Source: Sulfitobacter geojensis
GTDB taxonomy: Bacteria; Pseudomonadota; Alphaproteobacteria; Rhodobacterales; Rhodobacteraceae
Assembly (NCBI RefSeq): GCF_000622325.1
Contig: NZ_JASE01000005.1
Span: forward strand, 1,116,001 to 1,180,000
Reading direction: 5' to 3'
Length of the DNA stretch: 64,000 bases
Below the pieces are notes generated by a model. It was not told the origin of the DNA. It searched no databases and worked only from the letters and a program-made list of their open reading frames with translations. The translations under genes and the position numbers were made by a program. Of this stretch, positions 26,860 through 36,266 are shown in pieces; the first letter of the stretch is position 1; every line of letters starts with the position of its first letter.

Positions 26860-27839
26860 TAGTCCTGACCTCTGAAGACGTAGCAAAGCTGCTGCCGATG
26901 CCTGCCGCGATCGAGGTGATCGACGCCACGATGAAACTGGTTTCTGATGGCGGGGCAGAACTGCCCCTGCGTAGCGCGATCCCTGTGGGCGGGATAAATA
27001 AATTGGGCATCATGCCCGGTGCGATCACCGCCCCTGATGCCTCCTGTTTCGGGGTCAAACTGCTTAGCCTCTTTCCCGACAACCCCAAGCGCGGATTGTC
27101 GTCACACCTTGGAGCATTTGTGTTGTTCGATGCCGAGACGGGGCAGGCGCGGGCGATGATGGATGCCAGTCTGCTGACCGCGCTGCGCACGGCGGCGGCC
27201 AGTGGTGTCGCAACGCGCGCCTTGGCCAGACAGGACGCCAGTGCGTTGACCCTCGTCGGATACGGTGAACAGGCCGAGCACCACCTCGACGCGATCTGCG
27301 CCGTACGCGACATCAAAACCGTGCAGGTTGCCGGACGCGACGCTGCAAAGGCTGCTGCTTTTTGCGCGACTGCCAAAACGCATTATCCGCAGATCGCATT
27401 CACGGCGGGCACAGATGTGCAGTCGGCTGTCGCGCAGGCCGATATCGTGTGTACGGTGACCGCGTCTGCGACGCCGGTCTTGCATCATGCGTGGCTGCCC
27501 GAAGGATGCCATGTCAATGTGGTCGGCTCGTCCATCCCGACCATGCGGGAAGTCGATGACGATTTTGTCCTCAATATGCCGATCTGGGTGGATTATTTAC
27601 CTTCAACGCGCGTTCAAGCCGGTGAAATTGTGGATCTTATCGCCGATGGCCGGTTCACGGAAGACCGCATTATGGCTGAAATCGGCATGGTTCTGGCGGG
27701 CGAAGCCAGCGGGCGCACATCGCAGGAACAGCAGACTGCTTACCGGTCTTTAGGGGTTGCCGCGCAGGATCTGATGGCCGCGAAAGCCGTGGTCGAGGCC
27801 GCGACGGCGCAAGGCATAGGGCAGGCGGTTCAGCTTTAA
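26856..27839 (+). CDS. ornithine cyclodeaminase/mu-crystallin-family protein
   Basis: 327 residues starting at a GTG (26856) that overlaps the preceding stop (GTGA). Members are NAD(P)-dependent: cyclodeaminases, alanine dehydrogenases or ketimine reductases. Family signs are LPLRSAIPV at about 38-46, MDASLLTALRTAAASGVATR (substrate-binding Arg) and the Rossmann region LVGYGEQAEHHLDAI. Next to an FAD amine oxidase, a ketimine/imine reductase role is attractive, but this is inference. Confidence 0.82.
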   Translation: MIVLTSEDVAKLLPMPAAIEVIDATMKLVSDGGAELPLRSAIPVGGINKLGIMPGAITAPDASCFGVKLLSLFPDNPKRGLSSHLGAFVLFDAETGQARAMMDASLLTALRTAAASGVATRALARQDASALTLVGYGEQAEHHLDAICAVRDIKTVQVAGRDAAKAAAFCATAKTHYPQIAFTAGTDVQSAVAQADIVCTVTASATPVLHHAWLPEGCHVNVVGSSIPTMREVDDDFVLNMPIWVDYLPSTRVQAGEIVDLIADGRFTEDRIMAEIGMVLAGEASGRTSQEQQTAYRSLGVAAQDLMAAKAVVEAATAQGIGQAVQL

Positions 27840-27921
27840 GCACAGGGCGCTGGCCGGTTTGGTCATGCGCCGCGCCTGAAATACGATTGATGCCGGATGC
27901 GCAAGCTGCGACATCTGGATC

Positions 27922-28794
27922 ATGGTATCACGCAAAGATTTTATCGAGGGTGTCGGCCTTCGGCTGTTGGCGGCATTCCTGATGACCGCAATGTCAGCGG
28001 CGGTGCATGGTGCGGCTGATGTCGTTCCGGTCGGGCAAATCATGTTCTGGCGTTCGGCTTTGGCCTTGGTGCCGATTTGTCTTTACATGATCTGGCGCAG
28101 TGAATTCCCGCGTGCGCTGCGCACGCAGCGTCCCGGTTTGCATGTGACCCGCAGTGCCTTTGGCGCGTTTTCAATGGCGATGTCGTTCCTGTCGCTGGCC
28201 TATCTGCCGGTCGCAAATGCACAGGCGATTGCCTATCTCGCGCCGGTTCTTGTTTTGCCACTGGCCGGTGTCATGCTGAAGGAAAAGCTGTCGCCTACTG
28301 TGTTTCTGGCGGTTGTGGTCGGGTTCGCTGGCGTGGTGCTGTTGCTGTGGGATGCGCTGGAAATGCCCGGTGATGGCGCCGTTATCGGGGTGATCGCCGG
28401 ACTTGCTTATGCGTTCACCATGGCCTTTGTGCGCGTCCATACCAAAACCATGACATTGACTGAAAGCGCGTCGACGATTGCGTTTTATTTTGCCATCGTT
28501 GCGGCCTTGATCGGTTTGGCGACCGCCCCCTTTGGTTGGGTCGCGTTAGACCTGCCGCTGTTCGGCTGGCTTGCTTTCGCGGGGCTGATCGGGGGTGTCG
28601 GCCATATCGTGTCTAACGAAGCCACAGCGCGTGCACCGGTCAGCACGCTTGCCCCGTTTGATTTCACTGGGTTGGTTTGGGCCTTGGGTTTCGACCTTGT
28701 TTTATTCTCTGTTCTGCCGGGTGCGCTGGGCCTGCTGGGCGTATTTGCCATCACTTTTGCTGCATTAATCGTCACTGTGAAAGGGCGCGCGTAA
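27922..28794 (+). CDS. DMT-superfamily (EamA) transporter
   Basis: 290 residues of ten predicted helices in two EamA repeats. The first helix begins LRLLAAFLMTAMSAAVHGAA. The end of repeat one reads LPVANAQAIAYLAPVLVLPL, and repeat two contains VIGVIAGLAYAFTMAFVRVH. It lies 82 bases after the cyclodeaminase-like gene and may be transcribed with it. It is the second DMT permease of the window; each sits next to a peptidase-containing catabolic operon. Confidence 0.83.
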   Translation: MVSRKDFIEGVGLRLLAAFLMTAMSAAVHGAADVVPVGQIMFWRSALALVPICLYMIWRSEFPRALRTQRPGLHVTRSAFGAFSMAMSFLSLAYLPVANAQAIAYLAPVLVLPLAGVMLKEKLSPTVFLAVVVGFAGVVLLLWDALEMPGDGAVIGVIAGLAYAFTMAFVRVHTKTMTLTESASTIAFYFAIVAALIGLATAPFGWVALDLPLFGWLAFAGLIGGVGHIVSNEATARAPVSTLAPFDFTGLVWALGFDLVLFSVLPGALGLLGVFAITFAALIVTVKGRA

Positions 28795-28800
28795 CATAGG

Positions 28801-28860
28801 TCAGGGTAGTGAAAATATCTGGTGAGGACTCAAGATTTCACCCTGAGAATAATTTTTATT
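28801..28860 (+). terminator. possible intrinsic terminator after the DMT gene
   Basis: TCAGGGT (28801-28807) plus GAAA (28811-28814) can pair with TTTCACCCTGA (28836-28846), leaving a three-base bulge. The T-rich AATTTTTATT ends at 28860. AATAATTTTTATT at 28848-28860 is itself palindromic, so this could instead be an operator for the XRE-cupin gene that follows. Confidence 0.4.
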
Positions 28861-28885
28861 GTTGACGCTTAAAATAACTGCGTCC

Positions 28886-29581
28886 ATGTTGCGCCCCAAG
28901 GACGACCAAGAGCGTCCGTGGGGAACACGCTTGTCATCAAAGTCCGAACAGACTGCAACCAAGGCACCGGCCGACGCACTCGGCGGGCGCATGCGCACGC
29001 AACGGCACAGGTTGTCAATGACGCTGCAACAGCTTTCGGCGGCGTCGGGCGTTTCGGTCGGCTATCTCAGTCAGGTCGAGCGCGGCAAGGCGACCCCGAC
29101 ACTGGGCACGTTAACGCAGATTGCTCAGGCGCTGAAGGTCGAGACAGACTACTTTGTGCGCACCCCTCGTGCCGTTGACAGCCTGACGCGCGGCGATGCG
29201 CGACCCAAATTTGCGGTTGCCGGATCGTCAATAGAATACGAGCAGATCGGCGCGGAACGTACCGGCCATGAAATGACCTCTTATGTCATGAACGTGCCGC
29301 CGGGATATGCATCCGAAGTGGTCACCCATGTCGGCGAGGAGATCATTTATATCCTTGAGGGAGAAATCTCCCAGATGGTCGGCGAACGGGAATACCTGAT
29401 GGGCGTAGGCGACAGCCTGCATTATCTGGGAACCACGCCGCATTGCTGGTCGAACAAAACAGACGTGCCCGCCCGCATACTTTGGGTCGGCCGGATGCAA
29501 TACGATAAGTCCGACGAGATCGGACAGGTTGAGGTCGAGGACACTTCGGTCGCGCGGGAGATGCTCCCGCTCAGGCGTTGA
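28886..29581 (+). CDS. XRE-family regulator with cupin domain
   Basis: 231 residues from the ATG at 28886; an in-frame TTG at 28859 is a weaker choice. The helix-turn-helix at about 33-88 includes MTLQQLSAASGVSVGYLSQV and ERGKATPTLGTLTQIA. The cupin at about 135-215 includes SEVVTHVGEEIIYILEGEIS and GDSLHYLGTTPHCWSN. It sits directly before the second Dpp-type importer on the same strand and is its likely regulator. It shares architecture with, but is clearly different in sequence from, the regulator at 19741. Confidence 0.85.
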   Translation: MLRPKDDQERPWGTRLSSKSEQTATKAPADALGGRMRTQRHRLSMTLQQLSAASGVSVGYLSQVERGKATPTLGTLTQIAQALKVETDYFVRTPRAVDSLTRGDARPKFAVAGSSIEYEQIGAERTGHEMTSYVMNVPPGYASEVVTHVGEEIIYILEGEISQMVGEREYLMGVGDSLHYLGTTPHCWSNKTDVPARILWVGRMQYDKSDEIGQVEVEDTSVAREMLPLRR

Positions 29582-29649
29582 ACACCATCACCAACGGCAC
29601 CTTTGAAAAGCTGCCGCAAAATAAACTACCAACTAGGAGAGAGAAGAGA

Positions 29650-31239
29650 ATGTCTTTTAACAAAATCTTGGCCACTGGCCTATTGCTGAGCACCTTGGGT
29701 GTTTCGGCACAGGCACAGTCCTTGGTCTATTGTTCCGAAGGGTCCCCCGAAGGGTTTGACCCGGCACTGTACACCGCAGGCACCACTTTTGATGCGTCCA
29801 GCCACCCGATTTATAACCGTTTGTCCGAATTCAAGGTCGGCACCACGGAAGCGATCCCCGGTCTGGCCGAAAGCTGGGAAGTTTCCGAGGACGGCAAGAC
29901 TGTCACTTTCAAACTGCGTGCGGGCGTCAAGTTCCATTCCAACGCACAGTTCACACCGACGCGTGATTTCAACGCGGATGACGTGATCTTCAGCTTTGAC
30001 CGTCAGGGCAACCCTGACAACCCGTACAACAAAGTGTCGGGCGGTACCTGGGAATACTATGGTGCGATGTCCATGCCGGACCTGATCGAAAGCATTGAAA
30101 AGGTTGACGATCTGACGGTTGTTTTCAACCTGACCCGCCCCGAAGCGCCGATCATTGCCAACATGGCGATGGATTTCGCGTCCATTGTGTCCAAAGAATA
30201 CGCGGACGCCATGATGGAAGCGGGCACACCTGAAATGCTGAACCAGGCACCAATTGGTACAGGTCCGTTCACCTTCCAAGCCTATCAGAAAGACGCCGTC
30301 ATCCGCTATCTGCGTAACGACGATTACTGGGGCAAAAAAGCCAAGGTCGAAAGCCTGATCTTCGCGATCACACCTGACGCTTCCGTGCGTTATCAAAAGG
30401 TGCAGGCCGGTGAATGTCACGTGACTGCGTATCCAAACCCTGCCGATATTCAGGCCATGAAAGATGCCGAAGATATCGTGGTGATGGAGCAGGAAGGCCT
30501 GAATGTTGGCTATCTGGCCTATAACACGCAGGTTGCGCCGTTCGACAATGCCAAGGTGCGCAAGGCGCTGAACATGGCGATCGACAAGCAGGCCATCATC
30601 GATGTGGTGTTCCAAGGCTCCGGCGAAATCGCCAAGAACCCGATCCCGCCGACAATGTGGTCCTATAACAACGCGATCGAAGACGACAGCTATGACCCAG
30701 AAGCGGCCAAAGCTGCGTTGGAAGCCGAAGGCATCACCGATCTGTCGATGAAGATCTGGGCCATGCCGGTACAGCGTCCGTATAACCCCAATGCGCGCCG
30801 TATGGCCGAGCTGATGCAGGAAGATTTCTCGAAAGTCGGCGTCGACGTAGAGATCGTTTCCTATGAGTGGGGCGAGTATCTTGAGCGTTCCAAAGCCAAG
30901 GACCGTGACGGCGCAGTCTTGTTGGGTTGGACAGGTGACAACGGTGATCCGGACAACTTTCTTGCCGTTCTTTTGGGCTGTGACGGTGTCGAAAAATCCA
31001 ACCGTGCGCAGTGGTGCAACGAAGAGTTCGACGCGTTGGTCCAGAAAGCCAAGGTTCTGCCAACACAGGCCGAGCGTTCAAAGCTGTATGAAGAAGCGCA
31101 GGCCATCTTCAAGGATCAAGCACCTTGGGCGACAATTGCGCACTCAGTTGTCTACATGACAATGCGCCCTGAAGTTGAAGGCTATGTTGTTCACCCGCTG
31201 GGTGGCCACATCTTTAACCAAGTGGGCCTGTCGCAATAA
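29650..31239 (+). CDS. ABC transporter substrate-binding protein (DppA-like, family 5)
   Basis: 529 residues from the ATG at 29650, preceded by TAGGAGAGAG. The signal peptide lies at about 1-23 (ATGLLLSTLGVSAQAQ). The body has the DppA pattern LVYCSEGSPEGFDPALYTAG at about 25-44, VTFKLRAGVKFHSNAQF, and QAPIGTGPFTFQAYQKD near 200-216. It is the periplasmic ligand binder of a second five-component importer. DppA-like proteins bind dipeptides, and some relatives bind haem or small peptides. The following M24 peptidase supports a proline-containing dipeptide as ligand. Confidence 0.9.
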   Translation: MSFNKILATGLLLSTLGVSAQAQSLVYCSEGSPEGFDPALYTAGTTFDASSHPIYNRLSEFKVGTTEAIPGLAESWEVSEDGKTVTFKLRAGVKFHSNAQFTPTRDFNADDVIFSFDRQGNPDNPYNKVSGGTWEYYGAMSMPDLIESIEKVDDLTVVFNLTRPEAPIIANMAMDFASIVSKEYADAMMEAGTPEMLNQAPIGTGPFTFQAYQKDAVIRYLRNDDYWGKKAKVESLIFAITPDASVRYQKVQAGECHVTAYPNPADIQAMKDAEDIVVMEQEGLNVGYLAYNTQVAPFDNAKVRKALNMAIDKQAIIDVVFQGSGEIAKNPIPPTMWSYNNAIEDDSYDPEAAKAALEAEGITDLSMKIWAMPVQRPYNPNARRMAELMQEDFSKVGVDVEIVSYEWGEYLERSKAKDRDGAVLLGWTGDNGDPDNFLAVLLGCDGVEKSNRAQWCNEEFDALVQKAKVLPTQAERSKLYEEAQAIFKDQAPWATIAHSVVYMTMRPEVEGYVVHPLGGHIFNQVGLSQ

Positions 31240-31255
31240 GCGACTGACGTAACAA

Positions 31256-31282
31256 GGGGGCGGCGCAATTTGTGCCGCCCCC
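31256..31282 (+). terminator. hairpin attenuator after the dppA-like gene
   Basis: GGGGGCGGC at 31256-31264 pairs perfectly with GCCGCCCCC at 31274-31282, with a short loop that can extend the stem. It lies between the binding-protein stop and the M24 peptidase start. The position matches the hairpins at 15158 and 45476, each directly behind a binding-protein gene. Confidence 0.7.
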
Positions 31283-31317
31283 ATTGCTATTGCAACGAAT
31301 TTCCGGAGCCTTCCCCA

Positions 31318-32427
31318 GTGTCAAAGCCACTAACGCTACGCCTTTCAGAATACGCGGGTGTCGCCGTCGAGATGGGCGTGGATGCTGTTGCACTCGTGCC
31401 GGGCCCCAATTTTACCCGCGCCATCGGGCGCAGTTTCATGAGCCACGAACGGCCCTTTCTTGTCGTTATTCCGGCAGACGGACCTGCCGCAGCGCTTGTG
31501 CCGAACCTTGAACTTGCCAGCTGGGATCTTGCCGGCTTTGACGGCGCGGTTTTCGACTGGCGCGATCAGGACGGCTATGCCGCGGCCTTTGCCGATTTGC
31601 TGGGACATCTGGGAATATCGTCGCTGGCGGTCGAAGGACAGGTGATGCGTGTTTTTGTGCACCACGCGCTGAAAGCGGCCCAACCGGATTTGACCATCAT
31701 CGAAGCCGAACGCGAGATTTCCGCCTTGCGGATGATCAAGACCGACGATGACATCGCAGCGCTACAGAGCGCAATTGATATTTCCGAACGCGCCTTGAAG
31801 CGTACGCTGGACAGCATCACGTTGGGCCAGACCGAGAAACAAATCGAACAAACGCTGATCAAGATGTTGTTTGACGAGGGCGCGGATGATCTGTCGTTTC
31901 ATCCGATTGTGGCCGCCGGTGACGGGTCCGCGCAACCCCATGCCCATGCCCGCCACGATTATGCGGTCAAAGCGGGGGATGCCCTGCTGATCGACTTCGG
32001 CGCGCGCAAGGACGGGTTTGTTGCCGACATCACGCGCACGGTGTTTCTGGATCACGTCACTGATGAAGGGCGCGCGGTCTATGACACGGTGTTGCAGGCG
32101 AACCTTGCCGCCCTTGCGGTCACACGGGCCGGCGTCACGGCGCACGACATTGACGACGCCGCCACGCAGGTGTTGGAGGCATCGGATTTCGCCGACCGCA
32201 TTCGGACTAAAACGGGGCATGGACTGGGCCGCGATGTACATGAAGCGCCCTATATCGTGCGCGGCAACGACATGCCTTTGCCCGCGGGCACCGTTTATAC
32301 CAATGAACCGGGCCTCTACGAGATCGGTAATTTCGGCGTCCGTATCGAGGACGACGTTCTGATAACCGAAGACGGCTACCGGACGCTGACACATTTCCCC
32401 AAAGACCTGATGGTGATTTCATGCTGA
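31318..32427 (+). CDS. M24-family aminopeptidase (Xaa-Pro peptidase-like)
   Basis: 369 residues from a GTG at 31318, with CCGGAG upstream. Cytosolic di-metal enzymes of this family remove residues N-terminal to proline. A creatinase N-terminal-like domain spans about 1-130. The pita-bread fold then shows all metal ligands: DFGARKDGFVADITRT (two Asp), GHGLGRDVHEAP (His), NEPGLYE (Glu) and GVRIEDDV (Glu). It is inserted between the binding protein and the first permease of the importer, and overlaps the permease start. This suggests immediate hydrolysis of the imported peptide. Confidence 0.88.
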   Translation: MSKPLTLRLSEYAGVAVEMGVDAVALVPGPNFTRAIGRSFMSHERPFLVVIPADGPAAALVPNLELASWDLAGFDGAVFDWRDQDGYAAAFADLLGHLGISSLAVEGQVMRVFVHHALKAAQPDLTIIEAEREISALRMIKTDDDIAALQSAIDISERALKRTLDSITLGQTEKQIEQTLIKMLFDEGADDLSFHPIVAAGDGSAQPHAHARHDYAVKAGDALLIDFGARKDGFVADITRTVFLDHVTDEGRAVYDTVLQANLAALAVTRAGVTAHDIDDAATQVLEASDFADRIRTKTGHGLGRDVHEAPYIVRGNDMPLPAGTVYTNEPGLYEIGNFGVRIEDDVLITEDGYRTLTHFPKDLMVISC

Positions 32428-33428
32428 GCTATGTTCTGGGTCGACTGCTGACCTTTATTCCGACGTTTATCGGGGTCACCTTGATCTCGTTCAGCTTTAT
32501 CCGCGCGTTGCCGGGCGATCCTATTCAGGTGATGGCGGGGGAGCGCGGCATATCCGAGGAACGCTATGCCGAACTGGCCGCGCAATTCGGCTATGACCGC
32601 CCGATTTATGTCCAGTTCTGGGAATACCTCACCGGTGTTCTTCAGGGCGATCTGGGCAATTCCTTTGTGACCAAACGCCCTGTCTGGGACGAATTTTTCA
32701 CCTTGTTCCCCGCGACGCTCGAGCTGTCGATATGTGCGATGATCTTTGCGGTCGCGCTGGGCCTGCCGGCAGGTGTGATTGCCGCTGTGAACCGTGGCAA
32801 GTTTTTTGACCGCGCGTTGATGTCTACGGCGTTGGTCGGGTATTCCATGCCAATTTTCTGGTGGGCGCTGCTGTTGATCATCGTCTTTTCGGGCAACCTG
32901 CAATGGACACCGGTATCGGGGCGCATTGACCTGCTGTATTATTTCCCCAACCCGACCGGCTTCATGATCATCGACAGTCTGGCATCGGGCCAGAAAGGGG
33001 CGTTCACATCGGCGCTGCGCCACCTAATCCTGCCGACAATCGTGCTGGGCACCATTCCGCTGGCGGTGATTGCGCGCCAGACCCGTTCGGCCATGCTTGA
33101 AGTGCTGGGCGAAGATTACATTCGCACAGCACGCGCCAAAGGCATGTCACCGGGTCGGATCAACGGCATTCACGCCCTGCGCAACGCGCTGATCCCCGTG
33201 ATCACCGTGATTGGCCTGTCGGTGGGCACATTGCTGGCCGGTGCGATCCTGACCGAAACGATCTTTAGCTGGCCGGGGATCGGCAAGTGGATGGTCGATA
33301 GCATTTTCCGGCGGGACTATCCGGTGGTGCAGGGCGGCCTGCTGCTGATTGCCGTGATGGTCATGATCGTAAACCTTACCGTTGATATGCTGTACGGCGT
33401 CATCAACCCCAAAATCAGGAAGCGCTGA
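32421..33428 (+). CDS. ABC transporter permease (DppB-type)
   Basis: 335 residues. The first helix MLSYVLGRLLTFIPTFIGVT is typical. A large periplasmic loop contains LPGDPIQVMAGERGISEER. The ATPase-docking segment is TARAKGMSPGRINGIHALRN at about 235-254, and the end IINPKIRKR is characteristic. It overlaps the M24 gene by seven bases and is followed one base later by the DppC-type gene. Confidence 0.91.
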   Translation: MLSYVLGRLLTFIPTFIGVTLISFSFIRALPGDPIQVMAGERGISEERYAELAAQFGYDRPIYVQFWEYLTGVLQGDLGNSFVTKRPVWDEFFTLFPATLELSICAMIFAVALGLPAGVIAAVNRGKFFDRALMSTALVGYSMPIFWWALLLIIVFSGNLQWTPVSGRIDLLYYFPNPTGFMIIDSLASGQKGAFTSALRHLILPTIVLGTIPLAVIARQTRSAMLEVLGEDYIRTARAKGMSPGRINGIHALRNALIPVITVIGLSVGTLLAGAILTETIFSWPGIGKWMVDSIFRRDYPVVQGGLLLIAVMVMIVNLTVDMLYGVINPKIRKR

Positions 33429-33429
33429 C

Positions 33430-34335
33430 ATGGATGACGCAGTTTCAGCCAATGCATCAACGGTGCAGGAACGGCCAAGTCGCCTTAGCGAATTCTGGTT
33501 CTACTTTCGCGAAAACCGCGGTGCGGTTATCGGGCTTTGGATTTTTGCAGTCTTCGCTTTGCTGGCGTTTTTCGGGCCCTGGATCGCGCCGCATGACGCC
33601 ACAGAGCAGTTTCGCGCCGCGACACTGCAACCCCCCGTCTGGCAAGAGGGCGGCACGTGGAGTCATATCCTTGGCACCGATCCGCTGGGCCGCGATATGC
33701 TGTCGCGTCTGATCGTCGGCGCGCGCTATTCGTTCTTTGTCGGTGTGATCGTGGTCAGCATTGCGGCCACCGGTGGCATCATCATCGGCCTGATTGCGGG
33801 CTTTGCCCCCAAATGGGTCGATAGCATCATCATGCGGGTGATGGATATTGTGCTGGCGTTTCCCTCGCTGTTGCTCGCGCTGGTTCTGGTGGCCATTCTG
33901 GGGCCGTCCTTGACCAATGCGATGATCGCCATCGCGATTGTTTTGCAACCGCACTACGTGCGTCTGACCCGCGCCAGCGTCCTGTCCGAACTGCAAAAGG
34001 ACTATGTCACCTCTGCCCGTGTGGCGGGGGCAGGGCTGTGGCGGCTGATGTTTATCACCGTACTGCCAAACTGTCTGGCCCCGATCATCGTGCAGGCGGC
34101 CCTGTCGTTTTCGACGGCTATTCTGGACGCAGCGGCGCTTGGCTTTTTGGGGATGGGGGCGCAGCCGCCCACGCCTGAATGGGGCACGATGCTGGCGGAA
34201 GCGCGCGAATTTATCCTGCGCGCCTGGTGGGTCGTAACCTTTCCCGGCGTTGCCATTCTGGTGACCGTCCTGGCCATCAACCTGATGGGCGACGGGTTGC
34301 GCGACGCGCTTGATCCGAAACTGAAGCGGAGCTAG
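33430..34335 (+). CDS. ABC transporter permease (DppC-type)
   Basis: 301 residues from the ATG at 33430, one base after the preceding stop. First helix at about 32-52 (GAVIGLWIFAVFALLAFFGP), then the conserved ILGTDPLGRDMLSRLIVGAR at about 79-98. The docking loop is TSARVAGAGLWRLMFITVLP. ILDAAALGFLGMGAQPPTPE and the end DALDPKLKRS are characteristic of DppC. Confidence 0.91.
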   Translation: MDDAVSANASTVQERPSRLSEFWFYFRENRGAVIGLWIFAVFALLAFFGPWIAPHDATEQFRAATLQPPVWQEGGTWSHILGTDPLGRDMLSRLIVGARYSFFVGVIVVSIAATGGIIIGLIAGFAPKWVDSIIMRVMDIVLAFPSLLLALVLVAILGPSLTNAMIAIAIVLQPHYVRLTRASVLSELQKDYVTSARVAGAGLWRLMFITVLPNCLAPIIVQAALSFSTAILDAAALGFLGMGAQPPTPEWGTMLAEAREFILRAWWVVTFPGVAILVTVLAINLMGDGLRDALDPKLKRS

Positions 34336-34338
34336 GCC

Positions 34339-35316
34339 ATGACACTTTTGCGTATCAGAAACCTGAGTGTGGATTTCGCCACGGCTTCTGGCCAATTCCG
34401 TGCTGTTGATGGTGTCGATCAGGATGTGAACGACAGTGAAATTCTGGCGATTGTCGGGGAAAGCGGATCGGGCAAATCTGTTTCGATGCTTGCGGTGATG
34501 GGGTTGCTGCCGTGGACTGCGACGGTCACGGCGGACGAGCTGACCTTTAACGGTCAGGATCTGCTGACGATGGACCCCAAGGCACGCCGTAAAATCGTCG
34601 GTAAAGACCTTGCCATGATTTTTCAGGAACCCATGTCGTCGCTGAATCCCTGCTTTACTGTCGGGTGGCAAATCCGCGAGGCCCTGCGGGTGCATCTGGG
34701 GATGGGCCGGCGCGAACGGCACGCGCGCGCCATCGAACTGTTTGAACAGGTCGGCATCCCTGACCCTGAAAAGCGGCTCGGTGCGTTTCCGCACCAGATG
34801 TCCGGGGGCATGAACCAACGGGTGATGATCGCAATGGCCATCGCCTGCAAGCCCAAGCTGTTGATTGCGGATGAACCGACGACCGCGCTCGACGTGACCA
34901 TTCAGGCGCAAATCCTGGATCTTTTAGGGTCATTGCGTGACGAGACCGGCATGGGGCTGGTGTTGATCACCCACGACATGGGCGTGGTTGCCGAAACCGC
35001 TGAACGCGTCAGCGTGCAATACGCTGGACAAAAGATCGAAGAACAACCGGTTGTGCCGCTGTTCGAGACACCCCATCACCCCTATACATCTGCGCTGCTC
35101 GACGCTTTGCCAGAACGCGCAACCGAGAAACGTCTGCCCACCATCCCCGGTGTTGTGCCGGGCCAGTTCGACCGCCCTGCGGGGTGTCTGTTTTCGCCGC
35201 GATGCCAGTTTGCGAATGCGAAATGCAAGGCCGAAGCACCAGCGGCATTGGGGCCCGATCTGGGGCATGCCCGATGTTTTTATCCCCTGAATGCAGATCA
35301 AAAGGTGGCGTCATGA
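34339..35316 (+). CDS. ABC transporter ATP-binding protein (DppD-type)
   Basis: 325 residues. Walker A GESGSGKS is at about 40-47, the signature [12 protein letters not shown] lies near 154-165, and Walker [13 protein letters not shown] at about 173-184. The C-terminal extension has [14 protein letters not shown] with the Cys cluster usual in this subfamily. The signature has Asn where the other ATPases of the window have Arg (MNQR against MRQR), which is common in DppD. It overlaps the DppF-type gene by four bases. Confidence 0.92.
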   Translation: MTLLRIRNLSVDFATASGQFRAVDGVDQDVNDSEILAIVGESGSGKSVSMLAVMGLLPWTATVTADELTFNGQDLLTMDPKARRKIVGKDLAMIFQEPMSSLNPCFTVGWQIREALRVHLGMGRRERHARAIELFEQVGIPDPEKRLGAFPHQMSGGMNQRVMIAMAIACKPKLLIADEPTTALDVTIQAQILDLLGSLRDETGMGLVLITHDMGVVAETAERVSVQYAGQKIEEQPVVPLFETPHHPYTSALLDALPERATEKRLPTIPGVVPGQFDRPAGCLFSPRCQFANAKCKAEAPAALGPDLGHARCFYPLNADQKVAS

Positions 35317-36266
35317 CAGAACCGGTAATGACCGCAACCGCGCTTGAGCGGCACTATGACGTGAGCGGAGGTTTCTTGCGTGCGTCCAAAACCCTCAAGG
35401 CTGTGGGGGGCGTTGAATTCGCCCTGTATCCGGGCAAAACCCTCGCCGTGGTTGGCGAAAGCGGCTGTGGCAAATCCACCCTCGCGCGTATGGTCACGAT
35501 GATCGAGGAACCGACCGCAGGAACCCTGACGCTGGACGGCAAACCGGTGGTACCGGAGGACTGGGCGTCGTTGCGCAAATCCGTTCAAATTGTGTTTCAG
35601 GACCCTTACGGCTCGCTCAACCCGCGTCAGCGGATTGGCACCATTCTGGAAGAACCTCTCAAGATCAACCGGCCCGACATGAGCCGCGAAGAGCGCACAG
35701 CGAAAGCCCGCGAAATGCTGGGGCTAGTCGGGCTGCGGCCGGAACACTTTGACCGCTATCCGCATATGTTTTCCGGCGGTCAGCGCCAACGGATCGCCAT
35801 TGCCCGTGCCCTGATGCTGGACCCCAAGGTGTTGGTGTTGGATGAACCGGTGTCCGCGCTGGATCTGTCGATCCAGAGTTCGGTGCTGAACCTGTTGGTT
35901 GATTTGCAGGAACGGCTGCAACTGGCCTATCTCTTTATCTCGCATGACCTGAGTGTTGTACGCCATGTGGCCGATGAATTGATCGTCATGTATCTGGGCC
36001 GCGCCGTCGAAAAGGGCAGCCGCGACGCTGTGTTTTCCGCGCCAATGCACCCATATACCAAGGCCCTGCTGTCCGCGACGCCCCAAGCTGATCCGCGTAG
36101 CAAGAAAGAGCGGATCAAACTCGACGGCGAACTGCCCTCGCCACTGGCAATCCCCGACGGCTGCCCCTTTGCACCGCGCTGCTGGAAAGCCAAAGAGACG
36201 TGCCGCGAACAGCGCCCGGAGTTGTCAAGCGACGCACATTCGGCGGCTTGTTTTTACCCTGAATAG
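35313..36266 (+). CDS. ABC transporter ATP-binding protein (DppF-type)
   Basis: 317 residues from the ATG at 35313 (ATGA overlap). Walker A GESGCGKST is at about 47-55, the signature FSGGQRQRIAIA and Walker B VLVLDEPVSALD follow. The C-terminus has CPFAPRCWKAKETC. It is the last gene of the second importer operon (regulator, binding protein, M24 peptidase, two permeases, two ATPases). Confidence 0.92.
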   Translation: MTEPVMTATALERHYDVSGGFLRASKTLKAVGGVEFALYPGKTLAVVGESGCGKSTLARMVTMIEEPTAGTLTLDGKPVVPEDWASLRKSVQIVFQDPYGSLNPRQRIGTILEEPLKINRPDMSREERTAKAREMLGLVGLRPEHFDRYPHMFSGGQRQRIAIARALMLDPKVLVLDEPVSALDLSIQSSVLNLLVDLQERLQLAYLFISHDLSVVRHVADELIVMYLGRAVEKGSRDAVFSAPMHPYTKALLSATPQADPRSKKERIKLDGELPSPLAIPDGCPFAPRCWKAKETCREQRPELSSDAHSAACFYPE

